Below, in pieces: positions 1 through 11,680 of a stretch of DNA of 64,000 nucleotides (its first letter is position 1; every line of letters starts with the position of its first letter). Source of the stretch: Diphasiastrum complanatum (taxonomy: Eukaryota; Streptophyta; Lycopodiopsida; Lycopodiales; Lycopodiaceae); contig CM055114.1 in NCBI GenBank assembly GCA_029204225.1, positions 10,563,948-10,627,947 on the forward strand, in the 5' to 3' direction. Under the pieces are notes generated by a model that was not told the origin of the DNA, searched no databases, and saw only the letters and a list, made by a program, of their open reading frames with translations. The position numbers were made by a program, and so were the translations under genes.

Positions 1-729
1 TATAGCTATAATAGCTCTGTTAGTACCAGCACAGGTGTCTCTCCATTTTTATTATCTCATAGCTATGCACCTCTTTTACCTGGCATTCCTCTTCCTCCTG
101 AGGATACACCTGTTACACTTGCATCTTTTCTATCAGGTGCTCGAGAGCTTATTACTCGGCCCAGTTCTCATTTACAGCATGTTCAGCAGCGTTATCAGAC
201 CTCAGTTGATCGTCGCCGCCATGTTGAGTTTCAGCTTGGAGATATGGTTTATCTACACTTACGGTTTGCACGTCATCATTTTGTCCAGGGCCATGCTTCT
301 ACTGAGAAGCTTGCACCACGTTATTATGGGCCTTATCGCATTGTGGAGGTTCTTAGTCCAGTTACATATCGCTTACAGCTTCCTGCTTCCACACGCGCCT
401 GTGATGTATTCCATGTCAGTTTATTACGTGCTGCTATTGAGGATGACGCTCCTTGTGATGCTGAGTTTCCTACTGCTCCAGAGTTATTTCCATTTTTACC
501 TGTTGCTATATTACAGGTCCGTCTATACCATAGTCGACGCCGCCGGCAGATTCAGTTTTTGGTCCAGTGGGATGGTCGTCCTATTGAGGAGGCTACATGG
601 GAGCCTATTGATGTGTTTTATCATACACCATTACTTGCGGATCAGGCTCGTGCTCTTGCTGCACTTGGTAATTCCTCTACATCAGATGTTCCTCTAGCTG
701 TTGATGCACCAGGGCTTGCTGTTACTTGA
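1..729 (+). CDS. Ty3/gypsy polyprotein C-terminus: integrase tail plus chromodomain (partial)
   Basis: Frame 1 is open from the window edge to a TGA at 727-729; the 5' part is cut off by the window. It encodes the last ~240 residues of a gypsy Pol. The start reads YNSSVSTSTGVSPF, the usual end of the integrase core. A basic stretch (QQRYQTSVDRRRHVEF) and the motif LGDMVYLHLR follow, then the GPYRIVEVLSPVTYRLQLP block of the integrase C-terminal domain. After that comes a chromodomain-like segment (about 505-630: QFLVQWDGRPIEEATWEP). Chromodomains are typical of the chromovirus branch, where they direct integration to marked chromatin. No frameshift is seen in this part. The 3' LTR follows immediately. 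Confidence 0.88.
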   Translation, partial: YSYNSSVSTSTGVSPFLLSHSYAPLLPGIPLPPEDTPVTLASFLSGARELITRPSSHLQHVQQRYQTSVDRRRHVEFQLGDMVYLHLRFARHHFVQGHASTEKLAPRYYGPYRIVEVLSPVTYRLQLPASTRACDVFHVSLLRAAIEDDAPCDAEFPTAPELFPFLPVAILQVRLYHSRRRRQIQFLVQWDGRPIEEATWEPIDVFYHTPLLADQARALAALGNSSTSDVPLAVDAPGLAVT

Positions 730-780
730 TCCGGTTATCTTTTCGGCAGTTAGGTCTTTTTTTTGTGTCGGGGAGAGTTA

Positions 781-1248
781 TGGACTCGGCTCATTACATT
801 CGTCGCGTCCATTTACATTTACAGTTACTTTACTTTATGCATAAGCAGGCCTTGGGCCCTTTTTTATTCATTAGTGACATTCAGACTATATGGTTGGCCT
901 TTGGCCTTATTATTCATTATTAGGCCATTTGGACATATTACTGGAGAGTGGGGGCCTTCTTGGAGGGCGCACTATTATCCCTCCCAGTTGGGCCCTAGCC
1001 ACTGGAAGCTTCCTTTTAGGGCTTCCTCTTGGCTATAAGTAGGGAAACTGTGTCATTTGTCATTCAGCTGATGATATTGATCTCTCTCTTTAGCCTCCTT
1101 AATCTCTCTCTTTCCTGCTTTCTAGGGTTAAGTCTTGCTTATGTGATGCTTTCATAGCTTAATTCTAGATCAGCTGTGGCTTTATTCGTAACTGTATAGT
1201 AACTAGATATATCTATATCGGTCACTATTTGTCAACCCTCTTGAAACA
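781..1248 (+). repeat. Probable 3' LTR of the chromodomain gypsy element
   Basis: Just after the pol stop a purine-rich stretch (TCGGGGAGAG) precedes TGGACTCGG at 781, and the region ends with TTGAAACA at 1248, giving the TG...CA ends of an LTR. A TATA-like TATAAGTA lies near 1034 and a CT-rich tract follows. The partner LTR is outside the window, so the borders are inferred from end dinucleotides and position rather than from an LTR alignment. Confidence 0.55.
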
Positions 1249-2381
1249 GGATGTGATGGGGGTGTCCACATCTTGGATTTTTGCTGTGGAGCCATATGTC
1301 TATAACGAGGCAAAAACATCATCTCATATCATCAAGGCTATGCAATGTGTCATATGTAGTCGGAGAATTGGGTGTATCTTGGTATAAGCAAAAGCATTTC
1401 CCCATGATCTCATAATACGTTAGACACTTGAAGATGAAATGGTCATCATTTTCAATCTTCCCAAGTGTATAGATGTGACAAATGTTGTCCTCTTTGGATA
1501 TGCTATGAAAACGTTCCGTGTCAATATGTCGCTGATGTAGTGAAACTTTGAACTATCCTAGTATAAATCTCAATCCATGTGATAATCATGTATCTATGGG
1601 GCAAATAGGGCAGCCTGCACAATCAACCTCCATAAAATGGGATCTATAGTATAAGGGTTTCACCACGAGCTGTCCATCACAAACTCTATGCACATAAGAC
1701 CTGTATATAAACTGGTGAATATAGTGGTGTATGCCCTCCGTGAGAGATGATAAAGAGATACGAAGGGAGTCGACTAGATGCACTGCTTGGGAATACCAAA
1801 GTGATGAAAATCCTCACTATGCAATAACTGTGATGAAATGAAAGCCGTGTAGGGATATGTGGTCTCTCTGCTATCCATTTGTGTCAATCTTTGAAAAAAA
1901 ATGATGGCTGCCTCAACTTGAAGTGGAGCGATTGCAAACTCCGTCAATATAATCTAATCTGGCATTGACAGTTTTGCTCGGATCATCCGCTAAAGCATAG
2001 TGATTTGTATACACTCTGAGGAAGTGAGGCCCGCACACCAAGTCTCGACTGCACATGGCTGTCGCAGTGAACATGGAATAAAAAAGGTGACATTTACTCG
2101 GAGGATCACGAATGTACCGTCTGAACCTCTCAAGCTGAACAGAAGATGCATGTCCCTTCCCAAACCTGGCAAGGGCTACTTGTCTCATACTAAAAACCGG
2201 GCCAATGAAAAGGACACCAATGTATGTATATGAAGAGACTACATAAGGGGTGACCATCCCATAAAAGCTCGTGTCTTTGCATGAATGCACGGGAGGTATT
2301 GAGGACCATAACATTGGTCTTTGAAATCTTCACTGTCAATCCCCAAGGTGAACAACAAGTAGAGAATAATGAGGTAATGAG
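1249..2381. other. Intergenic or intronic DNA, nothing assigned
   Basis: No recognisable domain. Minus-strand open stretches (1586-1783, 1913-2314) contain no family motif that I know. The stretch may be old transposon or intron sequence. Confidence 0.4.
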
Positions 2382-2386
2382 GTTTG

Positions 2387-2817
2387 TGCTAGGAATTAAT
2401 GTTTATTTGATACCCCTTAATGATAAGTTTGGCCATGCCTGCGTGCTATTTTTAGGGGCCATTCTATTTATAATAAATTCGTTTTTTAAGGCTTATGCAT
2501 GTAGGTGGGCGCACTACAAATAGATTAGGATCTATTTAGTACTTAGAAATTCATTTTTGGTTCTTATCATATTTAGGTAGTATTATTAGTAAATAGCTTT
2601 TGCTATTTTGCTATTTACTTTAGGCTCATTAGCTTTTATCAATCATTAGAGAAACTATATAAGAAGGCTGGCGCCCCACCACAAATTCCATTCAATTCTA
2701 TTATGCTAGTGCAATTGCTCAATTCTCCTATGATCTGAATTCTCTCTATGCTTGGTTTTATGTGAGTGCTAGTAGGACTAGTATCTCCATCTAGAATTTG
2801 TATCACAATTTCTGATA
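2387..2817 (+). repeat. 5' LTR of the Copia element
   Basis: Starts TGCTAGGAATTAATG and ends TTCTGATA, where the expected terminal CA is mutated to TA. It matches 6536-6969. A TATA box (TATATAAG) is at 2656-2663, so transcription should start shortly downstream. Confidence 0.93.
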
Positions 2818-2829
2818 TGGTATCAGAGC
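2818..2829 (+). promoter_or_regulatory. Primer-binding site, initiator Met-tRNA type
   Basis: TGGTATCAGAGC directly follows the 5' LTR. This is the standard complement of the 3' end of plant initiator tRNA-Met used to prime minus-strand cDNA in Copia elements. Confidence 0.93.
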
Positions 2830-3377
2830 TGAGGTTTGTGAGAGAGAGTTTGTTTGTAGGGTTGCAACCAGATCTGATTGGAGGAGCTGTTGCGCTGGAC
2901 TACCGTTGGAAGTAGTCCGCTGGAATCAAGTTTTTTAACTATTGATCACTGCCTACAGATCGCTGGAATCAGGCTATTGCCTACAGATCGCTACTGCCAG
3001 ATCACTGCCTACACTGGCTGCAAGGTTGTTCGCTGCAGTACTGTCTGCTGGAGACCGAAGCACTGCTGTTTCAGATTTAAACGCTGTCAGATCGCTGAGT
3101 AGGAAGACTTGTTGGTCTGCTGCTGACAGTTCGCTGGGTATCTGTTGATAGTGCGCTGCTTTAATCTGCTGCTGGATCGTTGAATTTACAAACAGACTGA
3201 TCGCTGACAGATCTGGTTACTAGTTTTTAACTATCTAATACTGGAACCTGATCTGTGCTGAAATTTGGAGCTGCGGATTTGATCTGACAGCTGTCAGAGC
3301 ACTGCTGGACAGATCGTTACTCGGACAGGTTGCTGCAGGACAGATAGCCATTGAGGCAGGCTAGAAAGATCAGTGTA

Positions 3378-3965
3378 ATGGCAAGCTTGAATGATGCTGT
3401 GTTGTCGGAGTCTAGCAAGCTAGATGGAACGAACTACAATATATGGAAGTTCGAGATGCAGAATATTCTCCAAGATAGAGAATATTGGGGTATCTTCACA
3501 GGTGTTGAGTTACCTCCTACCACTGACAGGGAGTTGCGGGAGTATCAGAAACGTAGAAGAAAAGCTCATCAAATCATCAACTTATCAGTTAGAGATATGA
3601 TCATACCTCATATCAGAGATGCTGCTAGACCCAAGGAGGTTTGGGATATACCGAAGAACTTGTATGAGACGGTAAATCAGTCACGGATCTTGTTCTTGAC
3701 TAATAAGCTTCACATGTTGAAGATGGGTACAGGTGAATCGGTAACGGACTACTTTACTCGAGTGAAAGATCTGAGAGGGCAACTTATTGCAGTTGGAGAA
3801 AGTGTTCAAGATTCAATATTGGTATCCATTATTGTACTTAATAGTCTACCTTTGGCCTATCAGAACTTTGTCATGATGCTATCAACTTGTTCATACAGAT
3901 TTGTGTGGTCCTATGAAGACTCAATCTTATGGGGGAGCAAGTTACTTTATGGTGTTTGTGGTTGA
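3378..3965 (+). pseudogene. Copia gag, truncated and fused out of frame to integrase
   Basis: ATG at 3378 opens a Copia Gag (UBN2-type capsid): SSKLDGTNYNIWKFEMQ, then TNKLHMLKMGTGESVTDYF and a LNSLPLAYQNF motif. Real gag similarity stops near 3885; the last ~27 codons are integrase DNA read in the wrong frame. The zinc knuckle, protease, GAG-pre-integrase and the zinc-binding start of integrase are all missing, which implies one deletion, probably over 1 kb judging from normal Copia organisation. The leader from 2830 to 3377 contains repeated 'ctgctg/gatcgctg' words and no long ORF. Confidence 0.85.
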
Positions 3966-4911
3966 CTATTCTAGGAAGACATGGATCTATCTTCTGAAGA
4001 ATAAGGGTGAAGCTTTCAAATATTTTACATGGTTTAAGACACAGGTGGAGAAAGAAATACATAGACAAATTAAGATATGTTGCTCGGACAATGGGGGAGA
4101 GTATCTTTCTATGGAATTTCAGGTGTTTTGCAAGGATCATGGTATAAAGAGACAATTTGCAAATATGGACACGCCTCAACAAAATGGAGTTGCGAAAAGA
4201 AAGAACCGGTCCATAGTGGAAACTGCGAGGAGTATGCTCAAGAGTAAAAATCTTTCAAATATGTTTTGGGGTGAAGCAGTTAAGATGGCGGTTTATCATT
4301 TGAATCGAAGTTCTACAAAGGTTGTAGAGAATCGAACTCCAGAGGAAGCTTACACGGGTCTGAAGCCAGATGTAATTCATTTGAGAGTGTTTGGAAGTAT
4401 TGCTTATTCTCACATACCTAAGGATTCAAGGAGCAAATTGGATTCTAAGGCGACCAAGTGTTTATTTCTTGGTTATGATAATCAAGAGAAGGGATACAGG
4501 TTATATGACTTGGAGGGTAAGAAAATAATCATAAGTAGGGATGTAATCTTTGATGAGGAAGCAACTCATAAAGATATAGAGATATGTTTCGATAAGGATC
4601 AAGATGGTGGAATCCCTATATTATTTGACGAGTTATTATAGGAACCTGAATCGACACATGTATCGCCTACGCCAATTCAAGAACCTAAAGTGTCTTTGGC
4701 TGAGACAGGAAAGAGGAAGGAGAGGTCAAGTATATGGGATACTTATTCACCTCCTTCTTCACCAAGCAGGAAGCATCCTACATCAGAAGCTAGAAGATTG
4801 CCTAGGTGGTACTATGAAACTATCAAGGATAGTGTTATTATGGAACAGGGAGAGTCCAGTACACATGGAACTAGGAGATCAGCTAGACTTGAAAAGCAAC
4901 ATGAAGATTAA
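3889..4911 (+). pseudogene. Copia integrase fragment with lost catalytic Glu
   Basis: Frame 1 from 3889 gives VHTDLCGPM, then DYSRKTWIYLL, SDNGGEY and TPQQNGV. The three acidic residues of the DD35E catalytic triad should be D (HTD), D (SDNGG) and E. Counting 35 residues after the second Asp reaches Lys in NGVAKRKNR, where related elements have NGVAERKNR, so the catalytic Glu is replaced. An in-frame TAG at 4639-4641 interrupts the ORF. The same frame then continues as the variable linker (SPTPIQEP... RRSARLEKQHED) to 4911, where a frameshift separates it from RT. Confidence 0.88.
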
Positions 4912-6541
4912 GATTGACAGGAGGTTCGACAAGAGGATCATCATGAAGATGGGGATGTACACATATATGGCCACAATAATAGAGACCAAGGATCCATCTA
5001 CTTTTAGAGAGGCTAAAAAAGAGGATATTTGGAGGAAAGCTATGGATGAGGAGTACGACTCAATCATGAAGAACAAGACTTGGAGACTTGTTCAGCTACC
5101 TACAGGTAAAAAGGCCATTGGATGCAAGTGGGTCTATAGGACTAAGTACAAATCAGATGGTTCTATAGATAAACATAAGGCAAGATTGGTGGCAAAAGGT
5201 TATGCTCAACATGAAGGGATTGATTATGAGGAAACTTTTGCACCAGTTGCTAAGTCTACTACTATGAGGACCGTTTTATCATTGGCAGCTCAGTTTGGAT
5301 GGGATATTCAACAAATGGATGTAAAGAGTGCATTCTTGAATGGATTTCTAGAGGAAGAAGTCTACATGGAGCAGCCAGAGGGATACATAGTAGCAGGACA
5401 TGAAGACAAGGTTTGCAGGTTGGACAAAGCACTATATGGACTTAAGCAAGCACCCAGGGCGTGGTACACGAGGATTGACACATACTTTGAGGAGCTTGGC
5501 TTTAAGAGAAGTAGTTCGGAGCATGCACTTTATGTTTTGGTCAGGAATAATCATATTGTTATTGTAGTGATGTATGTGGATGATCTTATTATTACAGGAT
5601 CAGATCATAGTATGATTCAGGGAATCAAGAAAGATCTCTCATCGGAATTTGATATGAAAGATCTTGGTTCACTACAATATTTTCTTGGGATTGAGGTATG
5701 GAGAATAGCACAGGGACTATTCATTTCTCAATCTAAGTATGCTCATGAAATTCTTGAAAAGTTCAATATGTCAGAGTGCAAGCCTATTTCTACACCATAT
5801 GATAGTGGATGTAAGCTTACTAAAGCTAAGAAAGATCAAGATGTAGATGAGATGTTATATAGAATGCTTGTTGGAAGCTTAATCTATCTAACTACTACAA
5901 GACTAGATATTGCTTATGCTGTGAGTATGTTTAGTCAGTTTATGGCTAAGCCTAAGCAGATTCATTGGAAAGCTGCTAAGCGTATACTCAGATATATTCA
6001 GGGCACTTTGAGATTTGGTATTATCTATGGTAGACAAGATGATATGAAGTTACAGGGATATGTGGATGCTGATTGGGCTGGAGATGCGGAAGACCGAAGA
6101 TCTACTATAGGTTATGTTTTTAGTCTTGGTTCTGGTGCTATCTCTTGGAGTTCAAAGAAGCAACATACTCTTGCTTTATCATCTACAGAGGCAGAATATT
6201 GAGCTACTACGAGTGCAACATGTGAAGCAATATGGTTGCGAAGGATTCTACATGATCTACATATGGTACAAGATTCACCTACGGTACTTCAATGTGACAA
6301 TGAGAGTTGTATTAAATTGGCGAAAAATCCAGTTTTTCACAGCAGGACAAAGCATAATGAAGTACAACAACACTTCATCAGAGAGAAAATTCAAAGTGAT
6401 GAAGTGGAGCTTATCTATTCCCTTACAGAAGAGCAAGTTGCAGATATCTTTACCAAAGGTCTTGGCAAAGAAAAATTTCAGAAGTTTAGAAAACTTCTAG
6501 GAGTAATAGATAACAAAGTAAACATTAAGGGGGAGTGTTAG
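4912..6541 (+). pseudogene. Copia reverse transcriptase and RNase H, one internal stop
   Basis: Frame 2 encodes RVT_2-type RT: ATIIETKDPSTFREA, GCKWVYRTKYKSDGSIDKHK, QMDVKSAFLNG, YGLKQAPRAWY and the catalytic YVDDLIITG. The RNase H domain follows, with DADWAGD, RRSTIGYVF and STEAEY. A TGA at 6200-6202 sits right after STEAEY; the frame then continues through QCDNESCIKLAKNP and ADIFTKGLG to TAG at 6539-6541. The RT core is otherwise well preserved, so decay is recent or the element was copied with help in trans. Confidence 0.93.
6527..6535 (+). promoter_or_regulatory. Polypurine tract of the Copia element
   Basis: AAGGGGGAG immediately precedes the 3' LTR (TGTTAGG at 6536), the usual position of the plus-strand primer. 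Confidence 0.85.
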
Positions 6542-6969
6542 GAATTAATGTTTATTTGATACCCCTTAATGATAAGTTTGGCCATGCCCGCGTGCTATAT
6601 TTAGGGGCCATTCTATTTATAGTAAATTCGTTTTTTAAGGCTTATGCATGTAGGTGGGCGCACTACAAATAGATTAGGATCTATTTAGTACTTAGAAATT
6701 CATTTTTGGTTCTTACCATATTTAGTTAGTATTATTAGTAAATAGCTTTTGCTATTTTGCTATTTACTTTAGGCTCATTAGCTTTTATCAATCATTAGAA
6801 AAAACTATATAAGAAGGCTGGCACCCCACCACAATTATTCCATTCAATTCTATTATGCTAGAGAAATTGCTCAATTCTCCAATGATCTGAATTCTCTCTA
6901 TGCTTGGTTTTGTGTGAGTGCTAGTAGGACTAGTATCTCCATCTAGAATTTGTATCACAAATTCTGACA
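6536..6969 (+). repeat. 3' LTR of the Copia element
   Basis: TGTTAGG...TTCTGACA, with canonical TG/CA ends. It aligns along its whole length with 2387-2817 and has its own TATATAAG at 6806-6813. The 5-bp repeat GTTTG follows. Confidence 0.94.
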
Positions 6970-7599
6970 GTTTGAACAGATTGTGTCATCTGAGCTAATA
7001 AAGGAAGAAAATAGATCAGATTAGTGTTGCTACAGGAACTCTCATCTTTGAGCACATGGAAAGAGATGGTGTAGAGAGCAAAGGGGTGACTGAAGTATTG
7101 TAGGGGAAAACAGGAAGAGACTGTTGGGAATCAATTTGATGTTGGGATAGAGTAAGTGGATGAGTGGCAGACAGAGAAAGAGGTGTGCAGAAACAATATG
7201 TTGATTGGGCTTAGGTGAAGGAATGAATGAAGAAGGAGAACAGTATTGGGGAAGAACGTTGTTGGGATTAATACAAAAGGATGAAGAGAACACAAAGTGC
7301 AAAATTGAACACCTTGGCTGACATGATAATAGTATCACCAGTGAAGTATGTGGAAACTCTGTAGAAACCCAATTTCGATTGTTCAAATTCAGCTAACTCT
7401 GATTTTATTTGTGTGCCTGTAAGTTGGCTGCCAGTCCTAAATCGTGCCTTAAGTGTGATTGAACCTCAAATAAGCTAAAGGTGAGATCTAAAAATTCTCA
7501 AGAGAAAAATTACCATTTATTTTGGAGTGAAAAGTGATGAAATTATTTTCTAGAGCTGCAGCAAGAGTGTGGGCTGAAAACTTCTCCTTGAAGCATTCA

Positions 7600-7786
7600 A
7601 ACAAGAGACTCCTTGACTCAAAGCTGTCTTCAATGTACTGCAAGGCAACAAAAAAGGAATGGTGCCGTGCTTTTGAAAGAAGTCAAAGATGATGGGTTTC
7701 AATGCTAATGTAGCATCCAATCGAAGTATTTTCAGTGTCTCAAGAGCAAGTTGAAGACATTGCAACATGACAGGTTCCTGAAACAA
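7600..7786 (-). other. Unassigned coding-like fragment, minus strand
   Basis: On the minus strand an acceptor-like TTTTTGTTTCAG is followed by EPVMLQCLQLALETLKILRL and ALKPIIFDFFQKHGTIPFLL. After a +1 shift the reading continues LQYIEDSFESRSLLFECFKE and KFSAHTLAAALENNF beyond the listed start. The sequence looks like a real helical protein rather than random translation. I do not recognise the family. It could be an eroded host exon on the opposite strand or part of an unknown element. Confidence 0.35.
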
Positions 7787-9159
7787 AAATTATAAACGTA
7801 GTCAAGACGAGTTTGAAATTGCAGTGTCGGATATTAGGTTTAAGTAGGCTGGTGCAAGAGATTAAATCTCAGTTTTTGAGAAATTCAGCATGTAAACAGC
7901 AGATTTTAGAAAATGAAAGAGAGAAAGCTCTAAGCCCACAAATGTCCCACAGAATGATGACACTGATGCTTCTCAAGGAAGGTTAGCTGACCCCCGTTCT
8001 ATGCTACTATGAGCTTCTCTATTGCAGAAAATGCTTCTGGAAGTCCAACAGTTTCCAGAGGAGTTGCTGGTGCAATGCTTATAACCTTACAAGTTATGGT
8101 AGCAGGAACCATAGAAGAAGGCATATGTCATCTTTCATAAATCAGCAGACAGCCGAGGCAAAAGTTTTCCAGGATTTCATGTCTTTTAATGGTTGGGTTA
8201 CTTTGTTAGAACTTCAATTCGAGTAGTTTCATTGTAGACTTATCTTGTCTCCAGTTCTCTGGTTCTTTCTTCAATATGAATCTAGCGGCAATGCCAAGGG
8301 AAATCCTTCCTAGTCACTTTGGGGAGATGATGTTCTAGGCACACTTTTGGGATTTGGGATGCAAGAGGTTCGGTTTACAAGACTTAGGTTATCTATGAGT
8401 CCCATATTATCTATGGCAAGTGTTTAAGCATCAGAGGTTTGGTTTACAAGACTCAGGTTATCTATGAGTCCCATATTATCCATGGCAAGTCTTTGACCAA
8501 AAAGAGTGTTCCGAGTACAATAGTGATGTCGGAAGCTCAAAAGAATGACATGCTAAATTTTCTTACCAGGCCCTTTGTTGCTTAGGTGGCAAATCCGAAG
8601 CCAAGTTTTCTTCAGAATGCGAAATTTTTTCCACTGCGCACACTCCCAACTACATGCCCTTAAACTACTATTTATGTACTCTGTCCTTTTTGCTTTGGAC
8701 TAATGTGAATATACAGTTGTGGTGTGAGAGCTTTGTGTTGGAGCAATTTTTCTCTCCTGTCTAAAAAGCACTTGATGGTGTGCGTATGTGTGATTGAATC
8801 AATCCTTTTCAAGTTGTCAACTTAGGATTGCACTCGAAAGGCAAGGAGAGAATACGATTTGAGAGGGCTTTGAGGAAAAAAGCTAGAAAACAACAAAAAA
8901 CTTCGCTTGGAAGCTGTGGTGCGTCAAACCGGAGAGTTGGAGATTCAAAAGAATGCTCTTAGGCAAGACAGAGTCTCTTACTGAATCAAAAAGTGTTAAC
9001 CTCTCAAAAGGTGACTGGCACTTAGTCAGAGAGTTTCTATATGTCCTATATATCAGGAGCACATGGTATGGCAAACTGGGCGTAAACCTCATTCCCTTAA
9101 AGAGCATTTTGGTTGTGCATAGCAAAGAGTTCTACTGAGGTAATAGCGTACTTACAGTG

Positions 9160-9310
9160 CTTCATGGACCGATGAAAAGCCTTGAAAGCAATGGCACCAA
9201 AGTTAATCTGCTCGCCCTTAATGGCTGCCAGCAGATATCCTATATTGGTGTCCGATATTGTAGCATCCGCATCCATAGCAACAAGTACTGATATTTTTGC
9301 TTGAAATTGG
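9160..9310 (-). other. Unassigned coding-like fragment with a splice donor, minus strand
   Basis: The minus strand reads QAKISVLVAMDADATISDT, NIGYLLAAIKGEQINF and GAIAFKAFHRSMKH, then meets GTAAGT, a consensus donor. No family is recognised. The same strand and similar style as the fragment at 7600-7786 suggest that both could be exons of one eroded gene, but no linking evidence exists. Confidence 0.35.
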
Positions 9311-11364
9311 CGATAGTCCTCAGATTACTATGGGCCATATTGTATCATCTTCCTATCATTCAAAGATAAACATGAGATGATTCTATGAGACACCCAAAGA
9401 GGATAAACGTTGACCCTTGTGCACACACAGAGCTCCATACCCAACCAGTGACATGTTCTAAATTTTTGTGAGGTGTATCAATACGGGCAGCATCGACTTG
9501 AGCATTAAGATGCTGGATTGCATTGCTTCCTACTTCCTTACCTGTTGGTGGTTCAGAATGCATATTGACTTGCATGACTTGCAAAGTTTCACTGATAGAA
9601 GTTATCTTCAGAAGTTTCACCCTTATGTAAATTGCTGAAGGATTTTGTCAACAAATTTTTCGAGTCAAAGAAAACACATTTGGCAAAGGTCTACGTAGAC
9701 TTGTAGTGCTGAAATAACTGTCACAGTTCAGAAGTCTCAAATTATGAATGCCGAGATATTTAGTAGATGTGTGGAAGCAGTTAAGAATGGTCTTCAGCTA
9801 AATATTTAGAGATAATGTTCCCTCGATTGTGTAACTTACAATAATGTGCAATTATTGTAGACTTTGTAGACATTTTTGAAGCTAAGCCAGTTACATTAAC
9901 TCACAAATTGATCACACACATACATTTGGTCAAACTGTTTCATTAATAAACAGTGGCTAGCATATAGTAGCAAAAATATCATTGGATGTACTATCTTGTA
10001 GAGCAATTGTCTCGTGTGACATGGGATTGCTGAGTCCTAAATGTTGTCCTCAGTTGTGTTTATCTTTCTGTTTTATATCAGTTCATCAACATGTCAAGAT
10101 GAAGGAGCAAGATTATTTCTTGTATATGCTGCAAAATCTTCTCCAGTGGTGCTACATGTGGTAGCCATCTATGAAAGATACATAAACTGGTCATTATTTA
10201 GACTGCTTCTTGTCAAAGTATGCAACACCTTTTTTTATCAAGGGTTACTCTTCCTACATTTGATTTTTATGTGTGTCGTATTAGAAATAGCCTTGGTCTT
10301 CCACTTGCCGGTGCAGAAACCGAGTCTTATTTTGCGAGTGTTTAAATTTTCTGCTCTTGTTTATTGTTGTATTTCTATTTCTAAGAGTCTAAGAGATACT
10401 GCCTTTAGGCATAGTGAACTCACCTTTGGATCATAGTACCTAGCGTCATCCTTTTCTTTAGTACTTTCCTTAAGGCCTAAGTAACAGATGCTTGCTATCA
10501 TGCATTTGAGTCCCAAGGGCTATTCTATATTAAGCTTCTATTGGTAACCCAATCAGTATAAAGTGCTTCTACACTGTCAAGGAGGATGATAAGCTACCGG
10601 ATTATTTTATTTTGCCAAGCTAACCTTAAAAGCATTCAAGTTGGAGGCTCAGCAATTCCTCAAAGTGTACCTCTAAATGACAGATTTCTTTTCATAATTG
10701 AATCTTTGTTCTATTGCAAATAACTTGGGTTTCTTGTTGACCAGCCTTTTGTAACATACCATGTGACTTCGAACTCAGTTTTGGTTGTATGCTGATTGTA
10801 GGTGGAGTGCAGAGAATTTCGAGAGTCAATTTTGGGAGTGATGCCACATCGCTGGGTAAGCCAACCACGTAAATTTCGTATGAAGTAGGCAAAGTAATCT
10901 TGCTTTTTAATGGTCTTTTCACTTCGACTACCAAGTTGAAAATGTTTCTGGAAAACATGCTGAATACTCAAACATTCCCTCATAACGATAAATGAGCTAG
11001 GGAAGGGAAGATGAAGAAAGTTTGGCATCTAATTGGAGTGGTGGGTGGTATAGCGAACGCTGCCAAAATAAAATGATGTGGCATTGATGACTTCCCACAT
11101 ATCGCGACAACTTTTGAAATACTTTATAGGTGATAGGTTAACTTTTCTTGGAGATAAAGTGTTTGTTTTCCATATGTCAACTTCGAGGACATTTTTTGTG
11201 AATGTCATGATGAGTACCCTCGTGTTGGTTTTAAATCAGGTTTTTGGCTAGGCATGAAAGATGAAGTGCATTATTATTGCAATGTCTAAATTCTCAAGTT
11301 GTCAAGGTTGACAGAGGCAAGTCCACCTATTTTTTAATCTATTAGAGATACCAACTGGGAGGTG

Positions 11365-11680
11365 GGGGAGTATTTCCACCGATTTTATTATTCATCTCCC
11401 AAGGACAAAGAATGTAAGTCATGCCTTGTGGGTGCACTGCTAATGCAAAATGGTCATGTGCTTGTCTATGAAAGTAGCAAGATGACTCCCATTGAGGAGA
11501 ATTATGTCATCCATAAGCAAGAGCTTTTGATCATAGTTCATGCTTTAAAGACTTGGACACATGATCCACATAGTTAGATACCCATCAAGCTCTTTATTGA
11601 TCATAAACAACTGAAGGTTTTGAGAAGAATCAATCAAAGATCATGTCATGTCAAGCTAGATGATGGCTAGAATTTCTAGT
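11365..11680 (+). pseudogene. Gypsy RNase H fragment
   Basis: The translation contains GALLMQNGHVLVYESSKMTP, then EENYVIHKQELLIIVHALKT, which is the RNase H segment downstream of gypsy RT (usual form: VLMQ-G-P-AYES-KL-AE-NY--HE-ELLAIVHAL). After a stop near 11577 the frame continues IPIKLFIDHKQLKVL. No neighbouring pol or LTR is visible, so this is an isolated relic. Confidence 0.75.

Larger units (their letters stand above)
2382..6974 (+). mobile_element. Ty1/copia retrotransposon, TSD-flanked, internally deleted
   Basis: The element runs from 2387 to 6969 between two LTRs of about 431 and 434 bp. It is bordered by the 5-bp target-site duplication GTTTG (2382-2386 and 6970-6974). Internal order: PBS, gag, integrase fragment, RT, RNase H, polypurine tract. 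The domain order INT before RT assigns it to Copia. By eye the LTRs differ at roughly 15 positions plus small indels. Coding capacity is broken by one deletion, one frameshift and two stop codons, so it is non-autonomous today. Confidence 0.95.
6975..11360. other. Degenerate sequence with scattered minus-strand coding-like pieces
   Basis: No complete gene is seen. A tandem duplication of about 69 bp lies at 8365-8502. Two minus-strand stretches (7600-7786 and 9160-9310, listed separately) read like conserved protein. Minus-strand ORFs at 10692-11028 resemble no family I can name. If the NERD1 5' exons lie left of the window, this is intron. Confidence 0.4.

Noticed and set aside
35-697. Hydrophobic 220-codon ORF at the left edge
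   Set aside because: A shifted frame of the gypsy integrase/chromodomain coding region, which is open in frame 1 with clear motifs.
10041-10436. 131-codon plus-strand ORF considered as an upstream NERD1 exon
   Set aside because: No NERD1 family motifs (such as the VVVTSGW or LYAFAGKTG blocks) and no convincing in-frame splice sites.
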